A DNA stretch of 64,000 nucleotides from DASUVM01 sp963704675 (GCA_963704675.1 OY969928.1:1178001-1242000); one strand, 5' to 3'; positions 32,744-41,710 are shown, numbered from the stretch's first letter. Notes: generated by a model not told the origin, from the sequence alone. Translations and numbers: made by a program.

Positions 32744-34366
32744 ATGAATTATTTAGTTGCACGCGTATCAGATGTAGAACAGCGTAAAGCGCTGCCAGCC
32801 CAGAAGAAACGGCTGTTTGAGTATGCTGCAAAGAATGGTTGGATTGAGGGAAAAGACTTTGTTTACATCGAATACGATGAAACAGCTTTTAAAGGCGACC
32901 GGCGCAGGTTTAACAAGTTAGTCTTGCAGCCATTAGAAGCAGAGAGACAGCTTGCGATAGTGGTATTTGATAAGATTGACCGCTTCAGCCGCGACTCATC
33001 ATCAGAAGAGCGGGCAGCACTAACCAAACTGCTACGCACTGGGCGGATTGAAATGCACTTCCCCAGCGACAATCTGGCCGTACATAAGGACTCGCCCGCA
33101 CCGGACTTATTCCGGTTGGATATTGGTGTTGCTTTGGCGGGCTACTATTCAAGCGCTATACGAGACAACGTAAAACGCCGCTTTGAGCAGATGCTCAATG
33201 ATAAGACTTGGGTAGGCCACGCCCCTATAGGCTACAGACATACCCGGTCGGGTACGTTTGAGAAGCCCATCAAGGGAATAGAGGTAGACCGGGAACGTGC
33301 GGCGCATATCGTCAGAATGTTTGAACTGAGAGCAACCGGCCTGCCATACGCGCAAATCGCCAAGCAAGTAAACGAGCAAGGACTCCTCAGCAAGCAAGGC
33401 AATAAACTCAATAAGTCAGCAGTCGAGAAAATCCTACGCAACCCGTTTTACTACGGCAAGATGTCATTCAAAGGCAAGTTATTTGACCATAAATATGAGC
33501 CACTCATCAGTAAAAAGCTATTTGATAAATGCCAAGAGATACGCGACCAGAGGCACGACGTTCATACTACCTACGGCGATAAGCACTTCACCTTCAAAGA
33601 GGTTGTGAAATGTAAAGTTTGTGGATGTACTGTTTCGTCTTTTAACTCACGCGGCAACACCTACCTGAAATGTTCAGGCGCAAAAGGCCGCTGCGGTAAC
33701 GCAAATACCGCAAAAGCGCTAGTATTCCCAGATGTAGTAAGCACTATGGCGGCTATTCCTATGCCGCCTGATGCGCTCCAGTATGTCATTGCCGAACTCA
33801 AGAGCCGTCATGACAACCAGCAGCATTACTACACACAGAATATCGAGCAGACCCGCAAGGAATACGACAAAATCAATGCGCGCTTGAAGGCGCTGACATA
33901 CGAACGGCTGGACGGGCGTATTGCTGTAGACCTCTATGACGAAATCGTCGCAGAGCTGACAAACCGGCAGCAGGAGCTTAACGACCAGCTCATTGCGCTG
34001 ACAGATTCTAACAAGAGCTTCATGGTCACTGCTTCTTATCTGTTAGACCTAGCACAACGCGCTCACGAGCTGTTTTCCAACGCTTCAGAGCGACTCCAAC
34101 AGAAGATGCTCAAAACCGTACTTTCTAACATTGAATTATTTGACAAGCAGCTCACTTATATTGTAAACGACCCCTATAAAACTTTCATTGAGATAAACAA
34201 AAAGACCCTTGACGGGTCTAAAAGCGAAATTTGGTGCGGGTTAGGAGACTCTAACTCCTGGCCCCTTCCATGGCAAGGAAGTGCTCTAACAACTGAGCTA
34301 AACCCGCATGTTGTTAACGAGTGTGATTATACAGAAGGTAAGTGGTTGATTCAAGAGGTATTATAA
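32744..34366 (+). CDS. Large serine recombinase (integrase) of E2
   Basis: 540 aa; AAGGAG precedes ATG 32744. Catalytic Ser9 in ARVSDVEQRKALPAQ, VVFDKIDRFSRDSSSEE, a Recombinase domain (NPFYYGKMSFKGK), a zinc ribbon (CKVCGCTVSSFNSRGN) and a coiled coil. Its last 45 or so residues, from CGLGDSNSWPLPWQGSALTT onward, are the antisense of the host tRNA-Gly and its promoter. They therefore replaced the element-encoded tail, now left at 24331, on integration. The protein may still be active because the tail lies beyond the coiled coil. Confidence 0.95.
   Translation: MNYLVARVSDVEQRKALPAQKKRLFEYAAKNGWIEGKDFVYIEYDETAFKGDRRRFNKLVLQPLEAERQLAIVVFDKIDRFSRDSSSEERAALTKLLRTGRIEMHFPSDNLAVHKDSPAPDLFRLDIGVALAGYYSSAIRDNVKRRFEQMLNDKTWVGHAPIGYRHTRSGTFEKPIKGIEVDRERAAHIVRMFELRATGLPYAQIAKQVNEQGLLSKQGNKLNKSAVEKILRNPFYYGKMSFKGKLFDHKYEPLISKKLFDKCQEIRDQRHDVHTTYGDKHFTFKEVVKCKVCGCTVSSFNSRGNTYLKCSGAKGRCGNANTAKALVFPDVVSTMAAIPMPPDALQYVIAELKSRHDNQQHYYTQNIEQTRKEYDKINARLKALTYERLDGRIAVDLYDEIVAELTNRQQELNDQLIALTDSNKSFMVTASYLLDLAQRAHELFSNASERLQQKMLKTVLSNIELFDKQLTYIVNDPYKTFIEINKKTLDGSKSEIWCGLGDSNSWPLPWQGSALTTELNPHVVNECDYTEGKWLIQEVL
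34232..34307 (-). tRNA. tRNA-Gly (GCC), integration target of E2
   Basis: A complete cloverleaf: acceptor GCGGGTT/AACCCGC, D arm GCTC/GAGC, anticodon arm CTTCC-TTGCCAT-GGAAG (anticodon GCC), T arm AGGAG-TTAGAGT-CTCCT, discriminator A and encoded CCA. The T loop has A at position 56 instead of C, and the D loop reads AGTTGTTA, with T in place of G19, so the usual G19-C56 pair appears changed to U19-A56. Downstream (from the element) AGACCC-gtcaa-GGGTCTTTTTG is a terminator. Confidence 0.93.
34326..34354 (-). promoter_or_regulatory. Promoter of tRNA-Gly
   Basis: TTGAAT (34349-34354), 17 nt, TATAAT (34326-34331) on the minus strand, 18 nt upstream of the tRNA 5' end. It lies inside the 3' end of the E2 recombinase frame. 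Confidence 0.75.
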
Positions 34367-34401
34367 AGTCAGCTGCTCAAAAACTACCCGTAAAAACCTT
34401 G

Positions 34402-34707
34402 TTATTTAGGCTGCTTGTTAACCACATATTTTTGAGAAGGGCTCAAAGGCTTATCTTTACGATGTATGCAACCTAACCAGCAACAGGGGCGGCGCTTTCC
34501 TTCGATGAGCTCTACGATTGTTCGCATAATATGATTCTCTCTTGTTTCGGAGTTTTTAACAGTTACGACCCAGCATATCCATTCGTTACGTGCGAGCGGG
34601 GTAATGTCGTTCCATGCAGCGAGAGCTTTGGGGGCAGCAGTGAGGGCTTTTCGTAAATCTGCTGGCAGATCATGCACTATACCGCCGGCGATTTTTTCTT
34701 TTGTCAT
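34402..34707 (-). CDS. YdeI/OmpD-associated family protein
   Basis: 101 aa. HDLPADLRKALTAAPKALAA, TPLARNEWICWV and the Cys-rich end GKRRPCCWLGCIHR are the signature of the YdeI/OmdA family. Some members affect bacteriocin or drug sensitivity; the biochemical role is unknown. Start ATG 34707. It is the first chromosomal gene to the right of the element array. Confidence 0.85.
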   Translation of the reverse strand: MTKEKIAGGIVHDLPADLRKALTAAPKALAAWNDITPLARNEWICWVVTVKNSETRENHIMRTIVELIEGKRRPCCWLGCIHRKDKPLSPSQKYVVNKQPK

Positions 34708-34840
34708 AGGTTTATACTACCTGAGGGTGTATTTTTATCAAGACGCTTGAGCCATGTGACACTTTAATCCGCCTTGCACCCTGATTCTCCCTATCTTAGA
34801 CTAAGATTGTTCCGTTGCATATGATTCAAGGGGAGTAGTA

Positions 34841-35362
34841 ATGGATCGTGTTGAGCTCGTGCTAGGGTTGCTAGAAGAACTGCACCTGACACCACATGAA
34901 GTGAGGGCAATATGCGAGAGGTTGCATGTTCTACCCTCGAATGTCACGGTTTTTACCTCTACGCCCATTCGTTGGACAATGTTTTCAACTCGCACTAAAA
35001 ACGTTTTGCAGAATGCTGACATCGGTTCAGATGAGCTACTCAGCATGATGACCGACGAATACTTCGCCAGCAAAACTATCACTTACAGAGAAGTTAATAG
35101 GTATCTGAGCTTGCGTGGCCGACAACTTCGAGGGGCGAATGAAACTGTCGAAGAAAAGGCACTGAAGGTCTTTGGTGGCCTTGGTAATCTGCCGGTTGAG
35201 TATCTTTTTGTGGAAGGCAGGGGTGATAGCACGCAGCTGCATGAGTTGGGATGCCGCATACTCAATGATCTCCGTAGGGCTTCTCGGCTACAAGAGGAGC
35301 TCAGTGAATACGCGTATGATTGTCTAGTTAGGAAGCTCCATGAGATAGGCTTTGAACTGTAA
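34841..35362 (+). CDS. Orphan protein, 173 aa
   Basis: ATG 34841 follows AGGGGAG. Mostly helical, with VELVLGLLEELHLTPHEVRA at the start and REVNRYLSLRGRQLRGANE in the middle; no signal peptide or membrane helix. No family recognised. GC-richer than its neighbours, single gene, long terminator hairpin. Confidence 0.6.
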   Translation: MDRVELVLGLLEELHLTPHEVRAICERLHVLPSNVTVFTSTPIRWTMFSTRTKNVLQNADIGSDELLSMMTDEYFASKTITYREVNRYLSLRGRQLRGANETVEEKALKVFGGLGNLPVEYLFVEGRGDSTQLHELGCRILNDLRRASRLQEELSEYAYDCLVRKLHEIGFEL

Positions 35363-35366
35363 CGGG

Positions 35367-35398
35367 ACACCCGGCGCCGCTGGCGCGGTGCCGGGTGT
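35367..35398 (+). terminator. Terminator of the orphan gene at 34841
   Basis: ACACCCGGC (from 35367) pairs with GCCGGGTGT (to 35398), with extra GC pairing inside, followed by TTTG. Confidence 0.75.
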
Positions 35399-35453
35399 TT
35401 GCCAGGCTTAATTAGAATAAGTGCAGCGAGAGGCTTTTTGTTACACTGTTTAC

Positions 35454-35998
35454 ATGATTAAAGCAGTAATTTTCGATTTTTTCGACGTCTTCAGAACTGA
35501 TGCCTATAAATCTTGGTTGGCCGCCAATAATATTCCACATGAGGGTGAATATTTCGAGGCATCACGACGGCAAGATATGGGTGAGATAACGATTGATCAA
35601 TTTCTCAGTGAGCTCAGCAGGCTACAGAATCGCCGGTTACTCTAAGGGAGTTAGAGGCAAATGCTAAGCTTGATGAAGAGGCTATTGCTATTGCAGAAGC
35701 TCTTATGAAACGATATCGTATCGGGCTTTTATCGAATGCGCCATCAACATTTATTCGTGCGCTCTTTGCCGAGCATGATCTCGAGCGTTTATTTCATGAA
35801 ATTATCATTTCAAGCGAAGTAGGAATGGTGAAGCCAAATACTGATATATTCAAGCTAACCCTTCAGAAGTTGGATGTATCTCCTTCGGAGGCGGTATTCA
35901 TTGATGATAATAAAAAGCATGTACAAGCGGCTGAAAAGTCGGGCATTAAAGGGCTACAATTTACATCTGCAAACAATCTTAGAAAGCAGCTCTCTTAA
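35454..35998 (+). pseudogene. HAD-family hydrolase split by a frameshift
   Basis: The first frame (35454-35645) encodes MIKAVIFDFFDVFRTDAYKS with the nucleophilic Asp motif and the cap start. The correct frame resumes around 35630 (ESPVTLRELEANAKLDEEAI) and carries LLSNAP (motif II), KPNTDIF (motif III Lys) and VFIDDNKKHV (motif IV). All catalytic motifs survive, so one indel near 35620-35645 is the only lesion. The intact protein would be a small-molecule phosphatase of about 180 aa. Confidence 0.75.
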
Positions 35999-36070
35999 AT
36001 TTAAGGCTCACGTTAGATCAATAGTTTGTATTAAGATTCGACCTGTTTTTGAACCTGATATGATGAACAC

Positions 36071-36583
36071 ATGAATGATTTCAAAACAGTAGCCATTGAA
36101 GCTGCCAAACAGGCAGGGGAGATTCTGCTAGAGCTCGCAAAAACTCCTATTAAATACGAAATGAAAAACAGTCGTGACATTCAGGTTGAGGCAGACTTAC
36201 GCTCTGAAAAGCTCATTATTAGTAAGATCAAAGCAGCTTTCCCCGCACATAGTATTTTTGCTGAAGAAAGCGGCGAAGAGATACATGAATCAGAATATTT
36301 ATGGGCGGTTGACCCACTTGATGGCACCATAAACTATGCAAGAGGCATTGAAGAGTTTTGTATCCCAATTGCTCTTAGCCAGCATGGTCAGACTATCTTA
36401 GGAGTGATTTATCATCCGGTGGAGCAGCAGTTATTTGTAGCAGAGAAGGGCGAAGGCGCTTTTCTTAATGGTAAGAAGCTTGAGGTATCGAATGAGGCAA
36501 AACTTGTGAACTGCCTTGTGGCAACAGACAATACCTCGCATCTTGAAGATAGACGCAAAAACTTTCGCCGGCCTTGGCGTTAA
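36071..36583 (+). pseudogene. Inositol monophosphatase family protein, truncated
   Basis: 170 aa instead of about 260. The N-terminal metal site is intact (FAEESGEE and AVDPLDGTINYARG), but the C-terminal half with the WDxAA motif is missing. After DRRKN the frame becomes FRRPWR and stops; another frame continues briefly (KLSPALALIKSYAE), so a frameshift followed by a deletion is likely. Probably inactive. Confidence 0.75.
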
Positions 36584-36618
36584 TAAAAAGTTATGCCGAG
36601 TCTCGCTAACTTTCTCGC

Positions 36619-37836
36619 ATGATGAACAGCCATAATAAAGCTGAAGATGTAGCGAAGTTCAGAAGAAATATCTATCTTTTTTCTTTTTGCGAAGGGTTGA
36701 TTTTTTGGTATGCAATTGAAAAGTTGTTCATGCAATCGATTGGCCTGAGTATTGCAACAATAGTTATGATCGGCCTCGTTGCGCAAGCTGGCAAGATGAT
36801 TTTTGAAATTCCGTCAAGCGTTTTGGCCGATCGATGGAATCGGCGCAACACTTTAATTATCGGCACTTTTATTATGGTAGCTGCGTCGGCATTTTTGCCA
36901 CTCGCGAAAACCGCACTAGATTATACAATATTTGTTTTATTATGGACGATTTACTATGCCTTCAAATCTGGAACAGACACCGCTTTTATTTTCGACTCGC
37001 TTAAAAGCTATAAGGCAGAAAAGCATTTTCAGCACATTTTAGCCCGGTATCGTTCTTGGGAATATGCTGGTTTGATAGTGAGCGGCCTTGCGGCTGGGTT
37101 TATTGCTGTGCTCACCAATCTACAGATACCCTTCTGGCTCACCATAGTGCCGCTTATTTTAGGAGCCGCAGCGTTATGGCGGCTGCCTGAACCCAAGATT
37201 GAAAGTCATGATGAACAAGGTCAATGGTGGAGCCACGCCACCTATGCCTGGCGCGAGATAAAAGAACGGGCGATTGTTTGGGTCTTGCTACTGTATGCGG
37301 GGCTCTTTGCGCTGCAATTTATTTGGTATGAATATTATCAGGTGTACGGGCTTTCTGTTCACACTCCAGAGGTATGGTTTGGTAGCCTCATGGCAGCGTT
37401 ATGCCTCGGGCTGATTGCGGGAGCTGAGATTACTAGGCGGGTAGTTATTTCTAAGAAGATAGTTGCGCTTTTTTGGCTAATTTTGGCTGCAACCCACCTC
37501 AGCGGTTTCTTAGTAACGAATTTTATTACTTATTTATTGATCATTTTCGGAACGATGGTTGCTATGCAGGTTTTATATTTAGGCTTCATTAACACCATTA
37601 ACCAAAGCATTGACTCTACTAGAAGGGCTACAGTAATCTCTTTAGCGGGCAGTGCAAGCCAGTTCATATTCTTGGGTCTCGCACTATTATTCCGGCTGGT
37701 CACTGATAACTGGAGCGTACAATTGGCCTTTGCCGCGGTAAGCCTGCCGTTATTACTATTGGGCCTGATTGATATAATACGCCGAATTCCTTGGCTGCCG
37801 GCTAATGCAAAAGTCGATACAGAACCATTAGCTTAA
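36619..37836 (+). CDS. MFS transporter
   Basis: 405 aa with about 12 hydrophobic helices. IFEIPSSVLADRWNRRNTLI is the MFS loop 2-3 signature (DRxxRR), and a Trp-rich central loop (EQGQWWSHATYAWREIKERA) separates the two halves. The transported substrate is unknown; related CPR proteins are annotated as drug or sugar exporters. Start at ATG 36619 or the following ATG. Confidence 0.85.
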   Translation: MMNSHNKAEDVAKFRRNIYLFSFCEGLIFWYAIEKLFMQSIGLSIATIVMIGLVAQAGKMIFEIPSSVLADRWNRRNTLIIGTFIMVAASAFLPLAKTALDYTIFVLLWTIYYAFKSGTDTAFIFDSLKSYKAEKHFQHILARYRSWEYAGLIVSGLAAGFIAVLTNLQIPFWLTIVPLILGAAALWRLPEPKIESHDEQGQWWSHATYAWREIKERAIVWVLLLYAGLFALQFIWYEYYQVYGLSVHTPEVWFGSLMAALCLGLIAGAEITRRVVISKKIVALFWLILAATHLSGFLVTNFITYLLIIFGTMVAMQVLYLGFINTINQSIDSTRRATVISLAGSASQFIFLGLALLFRLVTDNWSVQLAFAAVSLPLLLLGLIDIIRRIPWLPANAKVDTEPLA

Positions 37837-37936
37837 GAGTAGCCAATAGTTTTTATTCTTACAGTTGAGTAAGAGAGTCTAGCCCTCACAACATCTTATT
37901 GACTTTTACACAAAAACATGATAAAGTTGTAAGACT

Positions 37937-39265
37937 ATGGCTACTGTGAGTCGAGCTGCCGAAAGAAAGATTATTATACCTGATCGCAAGGTGTCTTCTT
38001 TAGAGCGTAAACTCAATTATCCACGCCAACGAGTGCAGAAAAAGGCTCGCCGAATTATAGTCGAAAAACGTACAGCAGCTCATAAGGCTGCTCCTAATTC
38101 CACGTCAGTCATATCTGCGCAGCCATCTGTTTTATTGCTGCCCGCAACTGTACCAACGCGGTCTGATTCTATAGCTGGCAAGCCTAAACAACTTGCGTTA
38201 CTTTTGCCCGCCCATAATGAAGAGCTTATTCTTGCAACAACGATACAATCTGCTATTGCGGCTGGTCAGGCAATCGAAGATATTTATGTGGTAAATGACA
38301 ATTCAGTTGATAATACTAGGGCTATCGCGCTTTGCTTGCTAGACAAGAGCAATGTCTTAAGTGTTAAACGGAGCGGCAAAGCACTGGCTGTTCGCAAGGC
38401 AATCAATAAATTCAATCTTGAATCACGATACACCTGGCTGCATGTGGCAGATGCCGATAGCATCTTTTCGCAGGATTACTTTCGTCATTACCGCGCCAGA
38501 TTAGATCCTGAAAAGTATGCCGTGGCCGTTGGGTTCGTTCAGAGCCTTCGCGGTAACTGGATTAGTACTTATCGTGCCTTAACATACACTTATAGCCAAC
38601 AGATAACCCGCCGTGTTCAGTCTCGTCTTGGTATGATATCGGTTTTTCCTGGCCCAATTACATGCTTTAGAACTGATATTATATCGAAATTAGAGTTTGG
38701 CGGTACGAGTTTAACCGAAGATTTCGATATTACCCTGCAAGTACACCGCAAAAAGCTCGGTAAGGTGTTGTTTATTCCACGAGCAGTTAATTTTACGCAA
38801 GATCCGCAATCATTGTCTGATTTTTGTAAACAAAATCTGCGTTGGCAACGGGGTTTCTTTCAAGGTGTTAGGAAGTACAACATAGGTTTCAAGGGCCAAC
38901 GAATCGATCTGAGCCTGGGCTTTCAAATGCTGCAAATGCTTCTGTTTTTGGTGCAGCTGTTTGTGCTCGTGCCTTTAAGCGTGATATTGACTCAAAACTG
39001 GCTGATCGTCCCGGTTATTATTGCGGCAGATATCATTCTTAATGGCATTATTGCGCTGGCTTCATCTGTTATGGCAAAACGCTGGACGCTCATTGGCGCA
39101 TTACCCTATTTTTACTTCTTGAGATGGATAGAGATCGGTATTTATATGATTGCTTTTGTAGAAGTTATTGTTCTTCAACGATTTCAAGATGGGGTAATTG
39201 GTTGGTCGACGGCCGGCCGTCGCTATAAGCTGACGCAAGACGCCTTGCTTGATGTTGCCAAATAG
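37937..39265 (+). CDS. Glycosyltransferase family 2, processive type (poly-GlcNAc synthase-like)
   Basis: 442 aa. A basic N-terminal region of about 85 residues precedes the GT-A domain: LALLLPAHNEE, VVNDNS, HVADADSIF (DxD), TEDFDIT (ED) and QNLRWQRG (QxxRW). Two or three C-terminal membrane helices follow (LLFLVQLFVLVPLSVIL, VPVIIAADIILNGIIAL, FLRWIEIGIYMIAFVEVIV). The motif set is that of PgaC/IcaA-type synthases of beta-linked polymers. A secreted polysaccharide deacetylase is encoded at 41711, which fits export and modification of a GlcNAc polymer. Confidence 0.88.
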   Translation: MATVSRAAERKIIIPDRKVSSLERKLNYPRQRVQKKARRIIVEKRTAAHKAAPNSTSVISAQPSVLLLPATVPTRSDSIAGKPKQLALLLPAHNEELILATTIQSAIAAGQAIEDIYVVNDNSVDNTRAIALCLLDKSNVLSVKRSGKALAVRKAINKFNLESRYTWLHVADADSIFSQDYFRHYRARLDPEKYAVAVGFVQSLRGNWISTYRALTYTYSQQITRRVQSRLGMISVFPGPITCFRTDIISKLEFGGTSLTEDFDITLQVHRKKLGKVLFIPRAVNFTQDPQSLSDFCKQNLRWQRGFFQGVRKYNIGFKGQRIDLSLGFQMLQMLLFLVQLFVLVPLSVILTQNWLIVPVIIAADIILNGIIALASSVMAKRWTLIGALPYFYFLRWIEIGIYMIAFVEVIVLQRFQDGVIGWSTAGRRYKLTQDALLDVAK

Positions 39266-39279
39266 CAAAGTGTATGCCA

Positions 39280-40491
39280 TCAGGACTTTCCTGGGTTTGC
39301 ATATTCATTAGCTGCATATAACATAAAATGAACACCGGCTATAGTGGGGAATGAAGAACGGGCAGCTATCCGACTTAGAAGAGTTTTCATGCTGCCAGCC
39401 TTCAGGTATAGTGTTTTTTCTGCGTGCGTATGGGAATCAAAGTGTGCGAGCAACCTGACGCGATGACTCTCTACGTCTGTCATTGTCATAATGGCAGGTG
39501 GCGTTTCGCATGTCATAACTTTTTGATTAAAACTGGATGCGGTTGTTTTAGTTACGATATAAGGTGGCCGAATTCTTGGAATATCGAGCTTTTCGCGTAG
39601 GCTATGCAATGCTGCTTTAGGATTTGAGATACTAAGCCGTTCGATATCACTAATAGTACCTCCGAGGCTAGTAATTGCCAAGGCTCCAAGCTCATCTTGG
39701 CTTAAATGTATACGGCTGCTTGGTGTATCAAAAAAGTTTCTAACGGCAATGCGTCCGCCTGCGGCGGTGATAGCACGGAGCCATGCGGTTCGAGGGTGGC
39801 TGCCTTCAAATTCTAGCTCTGCGCAAGATTTTGTTTTGTCAAAAACACTAACTGTAAAACCGTTAGCGGTTTGATGCCAAGCAAATGGTACTGGTTTAGG
39901 CTTGTCTTTAATCGGTTCTACAAATCCAGTGGGCGGTGATGATTTAAGTAGCTTGGTGGCATATGTCCATGTCATAAAATCGTAAATTCCCCGGAGCCCA
40001 TAATGGGCGGCTGTTCTTCCGAGCAGGCCTTTAATGTCTCCTTTTTCTTGCTTATGTGCTTCCCTAAGGGTGGGATAGTTACAGAGAATGTTTGCTAATC
40101 CACAAGTTTCATCATCAGGTGGCTTAGGCAGGGCGATTGGCTTCACAACTTCAACAACCCCTGTTCCAAACAATCTTCTGACGGCATGATACGATGTGGC
40201 TCCTAATTTTTTTAATGCCCTACGATTACGATCTTTTGTTGTCCACTGTATAATGTCTAAATAGGTAGTGCGTTCCTTTCCTGTCATGCCTAGGCTCTGC
40301 AAAAATACTTGTTCTGCCTCTGTAGCATCGAGAGGTGGGTGGGGAGAAAGATCAACGTGTTGATTAAGACGCAGATGAGCAGTGTGAAAATTGGCGCCAG
40401 TTATATAACGCTCAGGATCGGCTGGATCTTCATTACTCCATGCAATTTCAACGCCCGGCGGTACTGGGTTTGGAGGGTGTAGTTGGTTCAT
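39280..40491 (-). CDS. Hypothetical protein, 403 aa
   Basis: Full-length frame without signal peptide or membrane helix. Pro-rich N-terminus (MNQLHPPNPVPPGVEIAW); helical segment around residues 60-110 with KDRNRRALKKLGATSYHAVRR (HTH-like); the rest mixes strands and helices. Composition is similar to chromosomal genes. Convergent with the GT2 gene (14 nt apart). No family recognised. Confidence 0.6.
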   Translation of the reverse strand: MNQLHPPNPVPPGVEIAWSNEDPADPERYITGANFHTAHLRLNQHVDLSPHPPLDATEAEQVFLQSLGMTGKERTTYLDIIQWTTKDRNRRALKKLGATSYHAVRRLFGTGVVEVVKPIALPKPPDDETCGLANILCNYPTLREAHKQEKGDIKGLLGRTAAHYGLRGIYDFMTWTYATKLLKSSPPTGFVEPIKDKPKPVPFAWHQTANGFTVSVFDKTKSCAELEFEGSHPRTAWLRAITAAGGRIAVRNFFDTPSSRIHLSQDELGALAITSLGGTISDIERLSISNPKAALHSLREKLDIPRIRPPYIVTKTTASSFNQKVMTCETPPAIMTMTDVESHRVRLLAHFDSHTHAEKTLYLKAGSMKTLLSRIAARSSFPTIAGVHFMLYAANEYANPGKS

Positions 40492-40559
40492 AACTGAACA
40501 ATCATACTACAACTTATGAGATGGGGCACTCTCTTTGCTCTTTGTAGAGAGGATAACCC

Positions 40560-40577
40560 TAACTCTGAAACAGAGTT
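40560..40577 (-). terminator. Small hairpin downstream of the sortase gene
   Basis: AACTCTG-aaa-CAGAGTT, about 30 nt after the sortase stop. No long T-tract; probable terminator or processing site. Confidence 0.4.
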
Positions 40578-40608
40578 TCGTAATCAGGCGCAAGTAATTA
40601 TTGTAAGG

Positions 40609-41199
40609 CTATGACTTATGGTATTCTTTTAGTTCAAAATAAAACAAGTGACGGTTCTCGCTCCACACACCCGAACAAGTCTGAAGCGTGAGGCGAGACG
40701 CGCCATTATAGTTTAGTATACTAACATTAGTAGGGCTAACGATCTCACTGGTTTTATAGGTATATGTGAAGATATATCCATTATCAGTAGTAATAACGAC
40801 ATCTGCGCCAACTTGTAGGTTTGGCAATTGGCCGAATATTCTTTGGGTGGCGTGACCATAGATGAGGGTGTTGCCACTGTCGGAGTTAACGGGGGTGGTT
40901 GGTGTTGCAAAAAAGGCATAGTTATCGCTGAGTGTCCATGTGCTGGTAGAGGCATCGTATACACCATCCGCAACAGGCAAGCTAATACCAAGACTCGGTA
41001 TGGCGATGTGACGTGGCACTCCGCTAATAATAGCGGGTTTCTCGCTGACCACGGTAGGTGGTGGCGTTACGGTGACACTTGGTACTGCGCTCGGCGCTTT
41101 TTGTTGCTCAAGTCGCGATATACTAAGTGGCACTGCAAGGGCGACACCTGCACTGAATAGTACAATTGACAGACTAATAAGATACTTGTGTATATTCAT
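40609..41199 (-). CDS. Sortase (class E/F-like transpeptidase)
   Basis: 196 aa. An N-terminal signal anchor (residues about 5-28) is followed by a Pro/Val-rich stalk. The sortase beta-barrel has the catalytic His in LIYGHAT, the Cys in LTLQTCSG and the Arg in ENRHLFYFEL. It joins LPXTG-type proteins to a surface nucleophile outside the membrane. It lies 66 nt downstream of a tiny LPFTG-motif protein and is probably co-transcribed with it. Confidence 0.9.
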   Translation of the reverse strand: MNIHKYLISLSIVLFSAGVALAVPLSISRLEQQKAPSAVPSVTVTPPPTVVSEKPAIISGVPRHIAIPSLGISLPVADGVYDASTSTWTLSDNYAFFATPTTPVNSDSGNTLIYGHATQRIFGQLPNLQVGADVVITTDNGYIFTYTYKTSEIVSPTNVSILNYNGASRLTLQTCSGVWSENRHLFYFELKEYHKS

Positions 41200-41265
41200 A
41201 AGTAATTATCCAGAAGCATACGAAGCGACTAGCTTTCTAGCCGCTTCGTATAGCTGAGCCGTAAG

Positions 41266-41439
41266 CTAGCTTGCACTAACAGGGCGGTTTTTACGCGCCA
41301 AGATTAGTGAAGCAGCGAATACAGCAAGGCCGAGGCCAATAAGGCTTGCGGCAACAATGAATAGGCTATCGTTACTTCCAGTAAATGGAAGTACGGCGAT
41401 ACCAGCTACACTTGGGCCTGCCCCTTTACCATATTGCAT
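41266..41439 (-). CDS. Mini LPXTG protein, 57 aa (sortase substrate)
   Basis: ATG 41439 follows AAGGAG. After 16 residues comes LPFTG, then a helix (LFIVAASLIGLGLAVFAASL) and a basic tail ARKNRPVSAS: a complete cell-wall sorting signal but almost nothing in front of it. An upstream in-frame TTG also has a strong GGAGGTG site, which would add about 20 residues (PAREHRAAVFTSHKKGVA). Without a classical signal peptide the sorting-signal helix itself must direct insertion. It lies directly before the sortase. Confidence 0.8.
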   Translation of the reverse strand: MQYGKGAGPSVAGIAVLPFTGSNDSLFIVAASLIGLGLAVFAASLILARKNRPVSAS

Positions 41440-41710
41440 GGCTACTCCTTTTTTATGAGATGTAAAAACTGCCGCACGATGTTCTCGAGCGGGCAATATA
41501 TTCACCTCCCACGGTTGATATATATGAATGACAGCCACATTCATTTATGTAGTCGTAAGCGAAGGCATAAACGAGTGTTAACTCCTCAATCTACTACATA
41601 ATATACTATAAGTGCGAGAATGTAAAGTATATCATAAAATAGTTAACTTTATATTAAATAATTGACTTTGTGTAAACTAGAGTATATAGTAATAGCAAAT
41701 GGAGTTTATT

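Larger units (their letters stand above)
24331..34237 (+). mobile_element. E2: integrative element with toxin-antitoxin, sce7725/7726 and TerS-like cargo
   Basis: Bounded by TGGTGC at 24331-24336 (shared with E1) and 34232-34237, the latter being the 3' CCA end of tRNA-Gly. The right half repeats the E1 backbone with diverged sequence (Xis, accessory protein, NLAGFFDVL protein, SpoVG, Rep, serine recombinase). The left half holds HigB, HigA-ImmA, sce7725, sce7726, membrane proteins, a small-terminase-like protein and a NUDIX hydrolase. Confidence 0.75.
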
